64,000 nucleotides of DNA from Persicaria tinctoria (GCA_037127255.1 JBANSL010000013.1:25515688-25579687), one strand, 5' to 3'. Counted from the stretch's first letter, positions 34,543-46,905 are shown. Numbers and translations: made by a program. Notes: generated from the sequence alone by a model not told the origin.

Positions 34543-34918
34543 TTGAATAAGAGATTGTGTCTCTGCGGATCAATCGATTAAAGGAAGTCGACATAGGCTT
34601 AGGAATAATATTGCAATCACCTCAAGGATCAAGTAAATCAACCAATGTTGCGAATTGTAGGCAAACCACACTCTTATCTTTTGTCTTCTCTCTGTTTCCA
34701 TTCACATCTTTATCTTAGTTTAGTTGCATTGTTTATCTTCATTCATATCCCTAGTCCATTGTTAGTGTCATAACTGATAAACATATATTGCCTTGAAGTA
34801 CTTGTTTCTCTGTGGGTTCGACCCTTTACTTATCCGCTATACTAGGTTGCTAGTTTAGTTTGTTAGTTTAGGTTATTTCTTTGGCGAGGTGAAATCTAAC
34901 GATATTTTTTTTCCGTCA
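34543..34918 (+). repeat. 5' LTR, second part, of the Athila-like element
   Basis: Collinear with 41586-41910. It keeps a stretch of about 35 bases (CGACCCTTTACTTATCCGCT and on) that is deleted in the 3' LTR. It ends TTCCGTCA at 34918. Confidence 0.93.
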
Positions 34919-34922
34919 AAAG

Positions 34923-34940
34923 TGGCGCCGTTGTCGGGGA
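34923..34940 (+). other. Primer binding site, Athila/Tat type
   Basis: TGGCGCCGTTGTCGGGGA starts four bases after the LTR. This phrase, usually TGGCGCCGTTGCCGGGGA, is the characteristic primer site of Athila and Tat Gypsy elements, complementary to a host tRNA 3' end. Confidence 0.9.
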
Positions 34941-35113
34941 AGCAAGTTTATTTCTTTGATTTGTGTGTTTATTGATTTCTATTGTTTTGTGTGTTTATTT
35001 TTTATTATTTTGTTCATTTGTTTCTTTCGAAAGTTTTTAAAAAAAAAATGTTGAGGTTATATCAAAATTAGGGAGAATCTTTTCACAATTACTTAAAAAG
35101 AGTGTAAGAATTA

Positions 35114-35793
35114 GTGAGTGAGCGTCAGACATGGGATATATATGATAGTGAGCAAGATATGGTTCTTTGCGTTTATGAAGGTGTAAGTCCTAGATTGTCG
35201 GGAAAGTGGGATCTTTTCCACGACCGGGCTGACGAAGCATTGGAGGAAGAACGTAAGGAAATAGTCAAGCAAGGAGGACGCACTGCACATGACGGCGCTC
35301 GCCGCCCCCATCCATGACGCCCGCCACCCCCTCAGAACCTCCGCCATATGAAAGGATAACTAAGCAAGAATGGGATGAACAGTGAAAAAGATTTAAGGAA
35401 TTGTGGGAGACGCATCTATTCGCTGACGATGATTGGAATGAAGAAGAAGATCTAGTGCTTCTTGAAACGGAGTCACATGAGTCGACGCGTGAGGTTTCAT
35501 TTATTATGCCTTCTTCTCCATCGTCTATCATACCTTCTGAACTCATCTCAATCGCGCCAATCATAGAACCAATTCCAGATCCGAATTATGTGGCTCCTGA
35601 GCAAGATAATGAAATTTCTAACACTTTTGTGGAGTTGGCATTCTGCACAAGCGGCGCCCACCGTCTCATCTACGGCGCCCGCGACCATTGTTCACCAAAG
35701 CGTTGCAGGATTTTGGTAACATTGAAAGGGAGTATTTTCCATCCTTTATTATTTTCGATTTTTAGGTTAGTTTACATTTTCTATCTTATTTAG
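35114..35793 (+). pseudogene. Degenerate ORF in the Athila-like element, unknown product
   Basis: Frames at 35114-35317 and 35401-35793 read with coding-like composition: acidic stretches such as FADDDWNEEEDLVLLETESH and a Ser/Pro/Ile-rich middle. A GC-rich Pro/Arg box separates them with a frame change, and a stop sits near 35383. This may be a gag remnant because it directly follows the primer site, but no zinc knuckle or other gag motif is visible. Confidence 0.4.
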
Positions 35794-36159
35794 GATTAGA
35801 TGTTTTCTATTTTCTATTTTAGCAGTAGATTTTATTCTATGTATCTTTTGGATTAGATTTCTTTTTATTTTAGGTTAGTTTTATTTATCTTTTATCTATT
35901 CTATCTATCTTAGGATCAGTTTCTATTTATCTTAGGATTAGATTTTATCTTCTTATTTTATTTTATTTTATTTTATTTTATTATTTCTATCTATTTCTAA
36001 TATTTCTTTTTTTTTTTTGATAGATGATCCTTTCCCTTTCCAATTTACCATCTATCCCAATTCCCAAATTTGATCATTCAAAGCCTTTGTCTCCAAGCCA
36101 CACAAGAACCCTAATTTCTCCACCTGAATCTAAATTCCAAAACTTAAGCCTTGTGTTTC

Positions 36160-37168
36160 TGTAGCACCCCTTCTTAATACACTGAAGAGATGTTGCAGCG
36201 CCAGCAATTACGCAGACTTTAATGTCTTTGTAACCGCCTTAGGCTTATAGGGACATGCAACCATGCTCCCATAAACAAGATGATGACATACAATATTAAA
36301 TCAGCGGAAGACTTAAATAGAAAATAATATTATGAAATAAATGAAGTTACCCAAAACAAAGGGGTCCAAATACAATAACTGAAATAATGAAATAATAACA
36401 GCGGAAATAATATTCAAATAGTAGTAGCGGAATGACTATAATAAATCCCACAAATTCTAAAAGTTTGTACCTTAATTTAAAAACACAATAAAACTGAAAA
36501 ACAATGAAATCCTTTATTCTTCAGCGCCTCAAGACCGTCTACCTAAACCTGCGGATCAACGGCTGAGGTGTAGTATGCAGACTAGGGACCCCAACCGTTC
36601 AAAGGAGAAAAATAGGACGGTTAGTCTTTTTACAACTAGCAAGTAGCAGAAAGTAAAATGTTCAAGACTCCGTCTACCAACCATTGACCATAAAAGGGTA
36701 TTGGTGATTCTAGACTAAAATATGAATTAGGAGTAAATATTTATGTGGAACCTGACTCGTTTGATTGGAATAAAATAAAATAACAGGATGATCCAAAAGG
36801 ACCGAGTGTTTGAATGGGATGCGGATCCGGAGATCCTAGGGAATCATATTCCGAGTACGGAAAGAATATGATATAACGTCACTGAAAGTGGGTCACCTAT
36901 GAAAGTGGGTCACCTATTAATGAGATGTACAACACAATTATAGTAATAACACAAGTATACACAACATTATCGTTTACTTAGGACAAGTGATACCGGCCTC
37001 GGCCGCATATACTGGGCGGATGACCTACTACCCTTAGGTAGATGTACCCATTTGAGAGATTTGCAATTTCGAAGGGGCATCTCATGAGACGTTTATAGAG
37101 CAAGGTATAACTGAACCTTGACCTGACTTTACCCTTTTTCATTATTTAAGACACATCATAATAACAAT

Positions 37169-37228
<60 letters not shown>

Positions 37229-38753
37229 AATATAACACAACTCGTATAAGTACCAATCCACAAATACATCCTAGGTGACCACAAAAGGCATAATGTACAC
37301 TTTAGATCTATAAAGTGCACGAAATAATATAAATGAAAAGTATGGATATTCAAAACCAATAATATACCATACTTAACTAGCATGAAGGAACAAAATGGAC
37401 AAATCATGCTTTTTAGGAAGTTCGGGCATCTAATATAATTTTCTCAAACCATAGGATCAAATTGTAATTACCCGAGTTGACATGCTATGTGAGATTAAGG
37501 AATTGATAAATAGCAAAAAACTGAACTAACTTGCATATTTATCACAAACTCATAGCATGGAATTTATAAATGTCACAAAAAACAATAATTGCGAAAAAGG
37601 CACGAAATTTGCAGAAATGCACTGATTGAACCAAACTACTTGCCTTAATCCGACGAAATGCTTATTCTTGTTTGAGAAAAATAATGTGATAAAGGACCTG
37701 AGATTTTAAAGAATTAAATAGGGTATTAGTAACTTTTCATAAATTACGGAAACGGCACCGTAACTTTTAAAAAGTACAAAACTTACCCTTGCTTTTCCAA
37801 AAGCCAACTCGATTCTATACTCACAAAATCTCAGGGACTAAACAGGCTGTAAACTGTTCCAAAACAGTAGGTAGGTTAGGTTAAACATCGCATACTTATT
37901 CGAAACTCGACAAATTGCGATGAATAGAGCGGATCTTACCCAAATGGGACTCGAAAACGTCCAAGTTTCGAGCTTATGAACCCTTGGATATGGTATGAAT
38001 CTGAAAGGAATAATTTTGGTCAGATAACAGCCCTTGAATTGAAGGAAAGAAAGAAAAACGAACATAAATCACGTTTTTCTGAACTCTAGAAACACTGCTC
38101 ACCAGTCAAGTTCGAGGCTGTGGTGTGATCGCCTCAAAGAAGGTATGAAGGAAAGAACAGATGGGTTCGACAGAAAGTGTTGCAAGCTTTCTGATTCAGT
38201 CGGCTTATTTGGCGTCGGACTCCGATGCTGGTGATGACGAAGCCCGAAAGTAGGCTTGTCGAACACTTCCTGCATAAACTTCCGACGTTGATTTGGATGT
38301 CTTTCCGGTGAGCTGCTGCATCCGGGCTTTCACGGTGGTCGCCTGGGTGTTGTAGGAAACCAGTGGTGGCGACTCCGATTTCCTTCTCCCGTGTGTTCAG
38401 TGTGAAGTTGCTGGAATGCTGTTGTGGACTTGGGCCGTTGTGGGCTGCTTCCCTTTTGAGTTTAGAAGAATGATGTAGGATTGAGTACATACATATGTAT
38501 ATACTTTACCCATATACATATATAGTATATACGTGTATATATACACGTAGCACATATATATACATAAATAAATACAACTAGTTACCCACTAATTTACCCA
38601 TAAATAATATATAAATATTAATTTCCCAATTTCACATTATAAAATGTGAAGTAATTATCTTATGAACTTGACATAGTAGGAAAAAGGAAATAATTCCGAC
38701 TTTTATTTAATTAAATTCTAAATTTAAATAAACGAAAATACGAGGGTATTTCA
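36160..38753. mobile_element. Probable solo LTR (2.6 kb), TSD GTTTC
   Basis: Begins TGTAGCACCCC at 36160 and ends GGTATTTCA at 38753. It is flanked by GTTTC at 36155-36159 and 38754-38758. No coding region, primer site or second LTR is inside. Internal phrases such as GGGCATCTCATGAGA appear inverted relative to similar phrases in the Gypsy LTR at 27890-30850, so it may lie on the minus strand. Two adjacent copies of GAAAGTGGGTCACCTAT occur near 36885-36917, and a (CAA)n run lies at about 37163-37227. Confidence 0.8.
37163..37227. repeat. (CAA)n microsatellite
   Basis: About 20 CAA/CAACAA units inside the solo LTR. The long Leu run read on the other strand is an artefact of this repeat. Confidence 0.95.
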
Positions 38754-38758
38754 GTTTC

Positions 38759-40578
38759 AATCAAAAGCCTTTCTTTTCCTATCCATCAACCACAATCGTC
38801 ATTACCCTTCATCTATCAAATTCGATTCCTTTCATACCATCACCATCTTTACCAAAAAAGGAAGACTTTGAAACCAAATCATGATCTTCATAGAGCAATT
38901 TGGAAAGAGTTTGGACGTCGGAACATCAATGTTGCAACTCAGATTCATGGTTCTGCACAAACTGCGCCCGTCGTCCCATGACCGGCGTCCGCCGCCTTTC
39001 ACAAGGCGCCCGCCGCCGCCTCAGTGCTCCAAATTTTGTTATCCAACGATGTTAACCACCATCACCATGATCAAGTAGGTTTCCTTTTCCCTCACTTGTT
39101 ATTCCCTTTTAAATTTTGTTGTCTTTATTTGATTTTCATTTAAGGATGATGAAAAGTTTAAGTTTGGGTGGAGGGGATAGTGAGTTAGGTCATATAGTGA
39201 GTTAGGTTATGTTTAAACTAAGTTTCATGTTTACTTTTCTGTTATCTTATTGCATTAGGAGAAAAAAAGTCGAAAGCCCAAAAAAAATAATATCATGCAT
39301 TGCATAAATGTGTTATTCAACTACCCATCTTGCAATTTTTGTCCTCTATTATGTATTTTGGCATGATCATATAAATTCCATAGCATGTCTGGATTATTAA
39401 GCCTTGTCCTATAAAATTTGATTTTCATGTGAAACATGATTTAGTGATGTAATTGAGCATGTATTATTGAGCTTGAGTATGATTGAAATCCTACACAATA
39501 TGACCCTTGTGAGATTGTTTTTTAGCCTTATTGGAATCATTCATAGTTCTTTTTGCTTCTATTTGTTATTTACTCTCCTTATGTTTCTACCTCTTAATAT
39601 TGTCAAGACCGATTCGCATGTTTGTTGCTTGCAAAATTTTATGCTTTCATGTTTATATTTGGCTTTAGTTCCGTATTGATTGTCTAGTGTGAAATAAAGT
39701 GGCAATGGTTAAGATACTTAGTAACCGGATTTACGCATGACAACCATGGGTATGATTCGCGCAAAACAGTGTCAAAAGCTATCTACTAAGGAAGAAAGCT
39801 TGATCATTGAGTAACCGGGTTCATTCATGACACTCATGTTTGCATCTCGCATCAAAAGATGTTCAAGTGGACTTTATTCAAGTAAGTTGAGGTGTTGATA
39901 GACCGATGGCCATTCATGACACCCATGTTTGCAATTCATGTAAGGAATACACCAAAACCGGAAAGAAAGGATAACAAGAAAATGAAAAAAAAATGAAAAA
40001 AAAGGCGAAAATGTAAAAAAAAAAAAACAAGAAGAGTGAAAAGAAAGAAAATAGAGGTATCTAGAGCCAAATTGCTTATTTTATTGTTTTTCCGCAAGTA
40101 ATGGCATTTCGGTGGAGATTTGGTGATATTGTTTTCAATTTCTATGAACTTTGTTGCATTTTGGATTTAGTTGAAAGTTGAACTTTAAAGCCTAAACACA
40201 TGAGAGCTTGAGTGCAACACATATTCCTGGTGAGGTTAGATGATTTCTATGTCTATGCTTTAATTGCTAAATACATGCTACGATGTTTATTCACTTGATC
40301 TTGTGTTCATTTAAATTTGATGTTGCTTTTGATGAGGTGAATACATGATGAATATATTTGTGGGATGTTTGGTTATTGCTATGCTTTTCATTGTTTGAGG
40401 ACAAAGAAAAGCGTAAGTGTGGGGGAGTTGGGGTTATAACAATTTGTTTGCTTCTTTCATGTTTAAATTGCACTTTTTATGGGATATAAAAAAATGTGTT
40501 TAGACATGAAGAAGTCTCAATCTCTATACTCTAATCTAGTTCGCTAGAGGACTAGCGAAGCTTAAGTGTGGGGGAGTT
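38759..40578 (+). other. 3' internal region of the Athila-like element with two polypurine-like tracts
   Basis: A short frame with a GC-rich box (about 38960-39030) is followed by long untranslated AT-rich sequence. TAACCGGGTTCATTCATGA near 39813 matches the minus-strand fragment at about 15965. AAGTGTGGGGGAGTT occurs at about 40412 and again at 40564-40578, the second directly before the 3' LTR and therefore the working tract. Confidence 0.65.
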
Positions 40579-41910
40579 TGATAAGGCGTATTTTACATAT
40601 GCATTATAGGTAGGTCTTAGGTGCATTAAGTATTCGTATTGCATATGTATTTAGCTTATTTGCATTCTTGATCATTTGGTATTCGAAGTGCGGAATCTAC
40701 GATTTCTAGTGTTTATTTGTAGGTTATAAGATCCGGCCTCAAAAGGTGGAGAAAGAATGAAGCAAATGGACAAAGAAGAGTTAAGGAACAAGAGCGGAAA
40801 TGGAGAACATGGAGAAATCCCATCTTTAAAGTTCTGAAAAGTTGGAATTAGCTTCTTAAGTCTTCATGAGAGTCGTAGTTCTTGGAAAGTGTTTTCCAAC
40901 GCATATTCATATGCATCAATTGGACGAAGGATGACTCCACAAAGTGCATTACAAGTCCAGTCTACCGAAGTTGTCTACTGCATAGGCGGCGCCCACCATC
41001 TCGTCAGATCCGGATTTGCGATACGCGGCCCAGTCCATCTTTATGGAAACTTTTATCTTCACTTATTCTAGGGTTTGGCCGATGAAATGAGGCTATATTA
41101 GGTCGTATTTCATTAGGTTTGAGAACACAATTCATAGAGTCTATTCCCGATAAACTCATTACAATGAGAGGATTTAAGTTTAGGGATTCAAGGTTTGTTA
41201 TGCTTGCCTAGAATTTTTGTGGTTTTGCTATGATTCAAGACTTGGTCAATTGATTGTGAGACTTGATTTCTATATTATTCATGAGTTTATTTATCATCTT
41301 GTTCTTCATATTATATTTGTGTTTCTTTCAATGACTAGCCATCTAGTTAGGAATTGCATCTTTACTATGAATCCTTTATTGTATTCTTGATAGCAAACAA
41401 AGTCATTGATTTAGTGATATTTCTATGCCTTTGTAGTGGATGATAACAATTGCTCTATGTCAAGTAGATGTTTCTAGGTTCCGAATGGGTTGTTCCTTTT
41501 GTTTCCTAATTGCATTGAATTGGTATGCCAATTGGTCTTAAGAACTCGAATCGTTAATGCTATTCTTTTGTGATATTAAATATATAAGAGATTGTGTCTC
41601 TGCAGATCAATCGATTAAAGGAAGTCGACATAGGCTTATGAATAATATTGCAATCACCTCAAGGATCAAGTAAATCAATCAATGTTGCGAATTGTAGGCA
41701 AACCACACTCTTATCTTTTGTCTTCTCTTTGTTTCCATTCACATCTTTATCTTAGTTTAGCTGCATTGTTTATCTTCATTCATATCCCTAGTCCATTGGC
41801 AGTGTCATAATTGATAAACACATATTGCCTTGAAGTACTTGTTTCTTTGTAGGTTTAGTTTGGGTTGTTTCTTTGGTGAGATGAAATCTAACGATGTTTC
41901 CCTTTCGTCA
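40579..41910 (+). repeat. 3' LTR of the Athila-like element
   Basis: 1,332 bp, TGATAAGGCG..TTTCGTCA, followed by the duplication AAGGC (41911-41915). Uninterrupted, it served as the reference for locating the Helitron in the 5' LTR. It contains the GC-rich box at about 40975-41030. Confidence 0.95.
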
Positions 41911-41915
41911 AAGGC

Positions 41916-44900
41916 ATATCGAAATTATGAAGCACAAGGGGTAAGAATGGGGGAGATGCAAAGAAGGGGCATGATTGGTCTGCTGGTGGCGCGTAGGAAA
42001 GAGCTCGAGAGACAGGAAATTGAGCTGATGAGAATGGAAGAGATTATGTAGTACCAACGGGCTAAGGCAAATGAATTTTGATGGGGGGATAGGAATTCTA
42101 GATTCTTTTATAAGAAAGCGACCGAGAGATAGAAGAGAAACAAAGTTACGAAATTGGTGGATGAGGAAGGAATGGAGTGGAGGAGTGTTAGGAGTGAAAC
42201 TAGTTATGAAATAAATATAAATATGAACTAAACCAACTCCCTATCCAAGCAACTAAAATACAAGAAACCCTCCCGTTGTAGTGGTAGGGAATCAGGATCG
42301 AATCCACGATGAAGCGTGTCAGGGCTCGCCTTTCTAGTTCCAAATCTACCCCGATTTCGACTTCAGAAGATCACTCGATATCGACTAGAGTGAGTCGATA
42401 TCAACCAGAAAAACAACCAGAGTCGAAATCGAGTGAAGGGCATTCGATATCTACCTTAGTACTCGATATCGACCAGAATTGGTCGAAATCGAATCGATGT
42501 GCAGAAAACAAAAAAAATTACAGAAAAATAAATAAAAATGTCGGAAAAGAACGTCCGAAGAATATAGGATGGATAAGAAAATATGAGAACAAAAATAAAC
42601 GTAGATTTGAGGCTTTATAAAATCAATAAACTAAAAACTTCGAAGATAGGGGATTCAACGCCACCACAAAAACCATGTAAGAATTATGCCAAGTATAAAA
42701 GATTATGCATTTTCATCAAATAACTTCTGTCATTAATAATTAAGAATATAGAGGTTTTCTCATAAACCCTAATTGTCACTAACCCTTTTTAATGATTAAT
42801 CCAAATTCATATTAAGATGGCTTTTGCTTCAATAATACAAATAAAAATCACCTACTACTATCGTAGAAGAATCACAAATAGGAATAGAAGATGAAATCGC
42901 ATATAAAAATCATACCTTTGATGCATAACCCTACATGGCTACCGTCGGGCTCACCCCGACCCTAGAAGTGGGGTGACTACTCGCTTCTTATCATGGTAAC
43001 AAACATCAAAATGATCAAGACAATAACTAATTGCATTAAAATAAACGAAAGCTTACAACCGAATAAAGCCACAATGTCTCGTCTCGCTCCAACTCCAATC
43101 GGATCTAGCTCTCTCTCTAACTCTAGGGAAACACAATTGCTTATGTGCTTGGATGGTTAAAAATCAGCCCCCTAAAGCTTTATTTATAGTGCTCAGCCCT
43201 ATCTATTATAGGATAGAACAACTCTATCTATATCCTAAGATAAAAGATCCTACTTACTTAAGATAAAATGTTCCAAAATTAAATAATTAAATAATTAAAA
43301 TTCCCCAACGTAATTATTGGAATTACTAAAGTTGATAAAACATCTTCCATGTGGATAAAAGATCTCTTCCTTCCAATGCAAGTAAAAGCCAGCTCGGAAT
43401 TGGACTCGGATTCGACTCGGACTGCTACTGTTTCTCTACTCGATATCGACCAGATGCAGTCGATATCGACTCGTCTTCGGCTTGCGTCCTTTCTTTCACT
43501 CGATCTCGGCTTCTGGGGTAGATGTCGACTGGGTGTCACTCGATATCGACCAGGTTGGGTCGATATCGACCTCTTCGTGTAGCTCTCTAGTGTTGAGTCG
43601 ATTTCTAGAGATGTGTCCACTCGATATCAAGTGTTTGTACTCAATATCGACCACCTTACTTCGGTTCGAATTGCCTTCTCTTGCTCTGCTTGATTTCTAG
43701 CTCAGCTTCTACTCGATATCGACTAGTTCTGGTCGATTTCGGATGCCTTGATCAACTTTCTTCTCTTCTTCGAATTGCTCGTAAAATATCTCGATTTCTG
43801 CAAAATTAAACAAGAACTTGTGTAGATATCCATAATTGATAAATAAGTATAAACTACACATATCCTTCATTATTCTAACCCCGAAATATAAAATATGTAC
43901 ATAAATTGATATAAAAGTCAATGCAAAACATGGAAAATTAAGCGCACATCAAGGAGTATAGGCGGTATGATGAGGGTGGCAGTCGAATATATCCAAAGCC
44001 TTTTTTAGTCCAATGTGAAAGCCCCTCTAGAATCGGCTTCTCAGCCTTTACTGTCGGCAGAGGATAACTCGGAGCTGCTACTTCCCTATACCGAAGATGA
44101 GGTATGTCAGCGTTTTTCTATCAAAAGTTCTGGCATATTGTTGGGCCTGAAGTGAGTAGATTTGTTATTAATATTTTAAATGGGGGTGAATTCCATGATG
44201 ATCTCAATTATACTTTTATTTCCCTTATACCGAAAGTCAATAACCCGTGAAGAATGAAAGATCTTAGGCCTATCAACTTATGAAATGTGATTTATAAGAT
44301 CATCTCCAAGGTGTTGGTGAATATGTTGATGAATTTCCTGGGGAAGTTGGTCTCGCAGAGTCAGAGTGCCTTTGTCCCTAGAAGGCTTATCACAAATAAT
44401 GTTCTAGCAACTTTTGAGGTGTTTCATTATATGAAGAACAAGAAGGGAGGCAAGAAGGGTTACATGGCTTTGAAGCTGGATATGGCAATGGAATATGACA
44501 GGGTGGAGTGGAGTTTCTTGGACCATTGCATGCGAAAAATGGGTTTCGAGGACAGATGGGTCAACCTGATCATGAGATGTGTGTCTTCAGTGACTTTTTC
44601 CGTACTTTTTGAGGGTTACCCTTCTCAGCGATTCTCTCCGGTCCGAGGACTATGAAAAGGTGATCCTTTGTCACCCTATCTATTCTTCCTATTTCCAGAA
44701 GGGCTTTTGGGGATGATCAGGATGAGCGAGCAGACAGAACGGCTAAAGGGCATTGCAATATCAAGAAATGCTCATAGGGTTACGTATCTTTTCTTTGCAG
44801 ATGATAATGTGTTTTTTGCAAATGCGACCTGTCAAATGAGCAATGAAATAGTCAAAATCCTCCAGACTTATGGAGAAGCATCGGGACAACAGGTAAACTT

Positions 44901-46783
44901 TGCAAAATCAGAACTATCGTTCAGCAAAAACGTTGATGCGGTTCATAGGGAAAAAATCAAGCTATTACGGGAGTGGAGGAAGTCAAAAATCATGAGAAAT
45001 ATCTTGGTCTCCCTACGATGGTAGGAATATAAAAAAAAAGGTCATCTTTAGCACTGTCAAAGAAAGGGTGTGGAAGAAACTTCAGGGTTGGAAAGTGGTG
45101 GCACAGGCGATCCCGATGTATACAATGTCGTGCTTTCTATTAACCGGAGAGTTATGTGGCGAGATCGAGCAACTCATATGTAAGTTCTGGTGGGGGAGTG
45201 GAGAGGGGAGGAGGAGAGTTCACTAGTGTAAAACGGTTGTGCAAGCCGAAGGAGGAGGACGAGATGGGCTTTAAGGATCTAGAAGCTTTTAATCTGGCTA
45301 TTTTGGAAAAGCAAGGTTGGAGATGACTTCATAACCCTTCCTCTCTTCTTGCACGGATGCTCTCGGCAAAGTACTACTCTAGGACGGATTTTTTAGGGGC
45401 GAAGCTCGGCTTCAATCCTAGTATACTTGGAAAAGTATCATGAAGGGTAGGGAGGTGCTTGAGACGGGGCTAAGATGGTGCATGGGTAATGGGAGCAATA
45501 TCAATGTTTGGGAGGGTTAATCGATCCCAAGGCCCAAAAATTTTCGAGTGTTGAACAAGGCAGAGGATGGGATGGAGAGCCTCCGAGTTTTGAAGTTGAT
45601 TGATTGGGATTGAAAGGAGTGGAAGGAGCAGATGGTTAGACAGTTGCTTCTGCCTATTGATGCTCAATTAGTGCTTCGGATGCGCCTAATCAAGCCTTAT
45701 GTACAGGATGAAATAGTGTTGCATTACACCAAGGATGGACGGTTCACGCTCAAATTGACATATTAGGTTGCCATGGAAAGGGATAAGGGTGACAGTGTGG
45801 CTGGAAAATCGTATGGGGCTCGATTGGCAAGCCTATGGAAGAAGGAATAGAGGCTTCAGGTTCCACCCCGGATGAGGACCTTTGTTTGGAGAGCTTGCAG
45901 GGAAATCCTACCTTGCAAGGCGAATCTCGTCCAGAGAAACGTATTGATCAAAGGGGGGTGCGAGATCTGTGGAAATTGGGAGGATGTTTTTCATGCTTTG
46001 TATGGGTGCAGATTATCAAAACTGGTTTGGAAGAAAGTGGGTGAGCAGGGCAGATGGAGCAAGGGGTGCACTACAATCATAGATCTCTTTGAAAAAGCAT
46101 GCCAGACCTAAGGAGTGGAGGCGGTGTAGCCGTGGGCATTCACTTTGGATGTAGTGTAGAGAGCTCGGAATGGGCGGATATTTGAGGGGTGTCCGATGGA
46201 GCCAGAAGGAGTTGTAGAGGAGGTTTTGACCCGGTGGAGGGAATACAGGGAGAGGGAGGGGAGAGAGTCGGAGCAACACATCGAGGCGAGGAGCGATGAA
46301 AGGTAGGTCAGGCTGGGTACAAGACTCCTTAAGGTTAATTACGATGCTGCAATAGATGAGGAAAAGGGGTGTGAGATTGGTTTTGTGGTAAGGGATCAGG
46401 TGGGCTCTGTGGTGTTGTTTGGGTCGAAGAGCGTTCAGGCTTCAATGGAGGTTGAAGTGGTGGAGGGGGAAACGGTGTTATGGGTAGTGCTATCGTGTGT
46501 CACACATGGGTTCGACAGAGTGTTGGTGGAAGTTGATTACCAAGCATTGTTGTACAAGCTGAAGGGGGGATGTTGGCCTCGGGCAACTTTGGGCATGTTG
46601 CTGAATGAAATCATGGAGGTTGCATCAACATTTGATAATTGCGAGTGGCTTTTTGCAAAGAGGGGAGCAAATAAAGTGGCCCACTGTTTGGCACAACTTA
46701 GGCCTAGCTCGGTTTATCTTTCAAACTCTTTAGTTTGTTTTCCTTTGGGGATGGATGTATTAGTTTCAAATGATTTAATATAA
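41916..46783 (+). pseudogene. LINE ORF2 remnant: pre-RT, reverse transcriptase, zinc-ribbon-like region, RNase H
   Basis: A helical pre-RT segment (ARRKELERQEIELMRMEEI, then GDRNSRFFYKKAT) leads to WRSVRS at 42194. The solo LTR interrupts here and the frame resumes at 43957. RT blocks are SQSAFVPRRLITNNVLA, MALKLDMAMEYDRVEW (first catalytic Asp), GDPLSPYLFFL, and FADDN at about 44800 (catalytic DD). The stop before GDPLSP replaces the usual Arg-Gln. A CEICGNWEDVFHALYGC motif at 45960-46010 is the zinc-ribbon-like zf-RVT region. RNase H follows at 46330-46783 (GFVVRDQVG, RVLVEVDYQALL, KRGANKVAHCLAQL). Several stops and frameshifts make it inactive. Confidence 0.88.
42195..43951 (-). mobile_element. 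Probable solo LTR (1.76 kb) in LINE ORF2, TSD AGGAG
   Basis: TGAAACTAG..GCACATCA, flanked by AGGAG at 42190-42194 and 43952-43956. Removing it restores the LINE frame (..WRSVRS then VAVEYIQSLF). Read on the minus strand it begins TGATGTGCGCTTAA, similar in style to the Athila-like LTRs here, hence the strand call. Many copies of CTCGATATCGACCAG/GTCGATATCGAC lie near both ends (about 42370-42490 and 43437-43740). No coding region. Confidence 0.82.
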
Positions 46784-46851
46784 TATAAGTTGTAGAGGTT
46801 CTAAAAAAATATCAAATTTTTATAAAAATACAAGTTTAGTTAATGTTGCAG

Positions 46852-46852
46852 C

Positions 46853-46905
<53 letters not shown>

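Larger units (their letters stand above)
19155..41910 (+). mobile_element. Non-autonomous Athila-like (LARD-type) LTR retrotransposon, itself carrying nested elements
   Basis: The 3' LTR (40579-41910) starts TGATAAGGCG and ends TTTCGTCA. The 5' LTR has the matching start (TAATAAGGCG) at 19155 and the matching end at 34918, split by a Helitron. The 5-bp duplication AAGGC occurs at 19150-19154 and 41911-41915. The primer site TGGCGCCGTTGTCGGGGA (34923-34940) is the Athila/Tat type. The polypurine tract GTGTGGGGGAG lies just before the 3' LTR. Without nested insertions the element is about 5.8 kb with no recognisable protease, RT or integrase, so it depends on helper proteins. Confidence 0.92.
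11089..46821 (+). mobile_element. L1-type LINE broken up by nested insertions over 35.7 kb
   Basis: A 13-bp direct repeat ATATCAAATTTTT lies at 11089-11101 and again at 46809-46821, the second copy directly after an A-run (46803-46808). That is the layout of an L1 insertion: duplication, 5' UTR, ORF1, ORF2, 3' UTR, A-tail, duplication. LINE-derived pieces are 11102-11658, 14338-15073, about 41916/41940-42194 and 43952-46808, some 4.4 kb in all. ORF1 has DUF4283-type and zinc-knuckle parts; ORF2 has the endonuclease start, RT, a zf-RVT-like region and RNase H. About 1 kb that should encode most of the endonuclease is absent. The single-element reading rests on the duplication plus correct ORF order (inference, strong). 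Confidence 0.8.

Noticed and set aside
43349..43700. Frames rich in Ser-Ile-Ser-Thr/Asp-Ile-Asp repeats
   Set aside because: They arise from the repeated TCGATATCGAC motif of the solo LTR.
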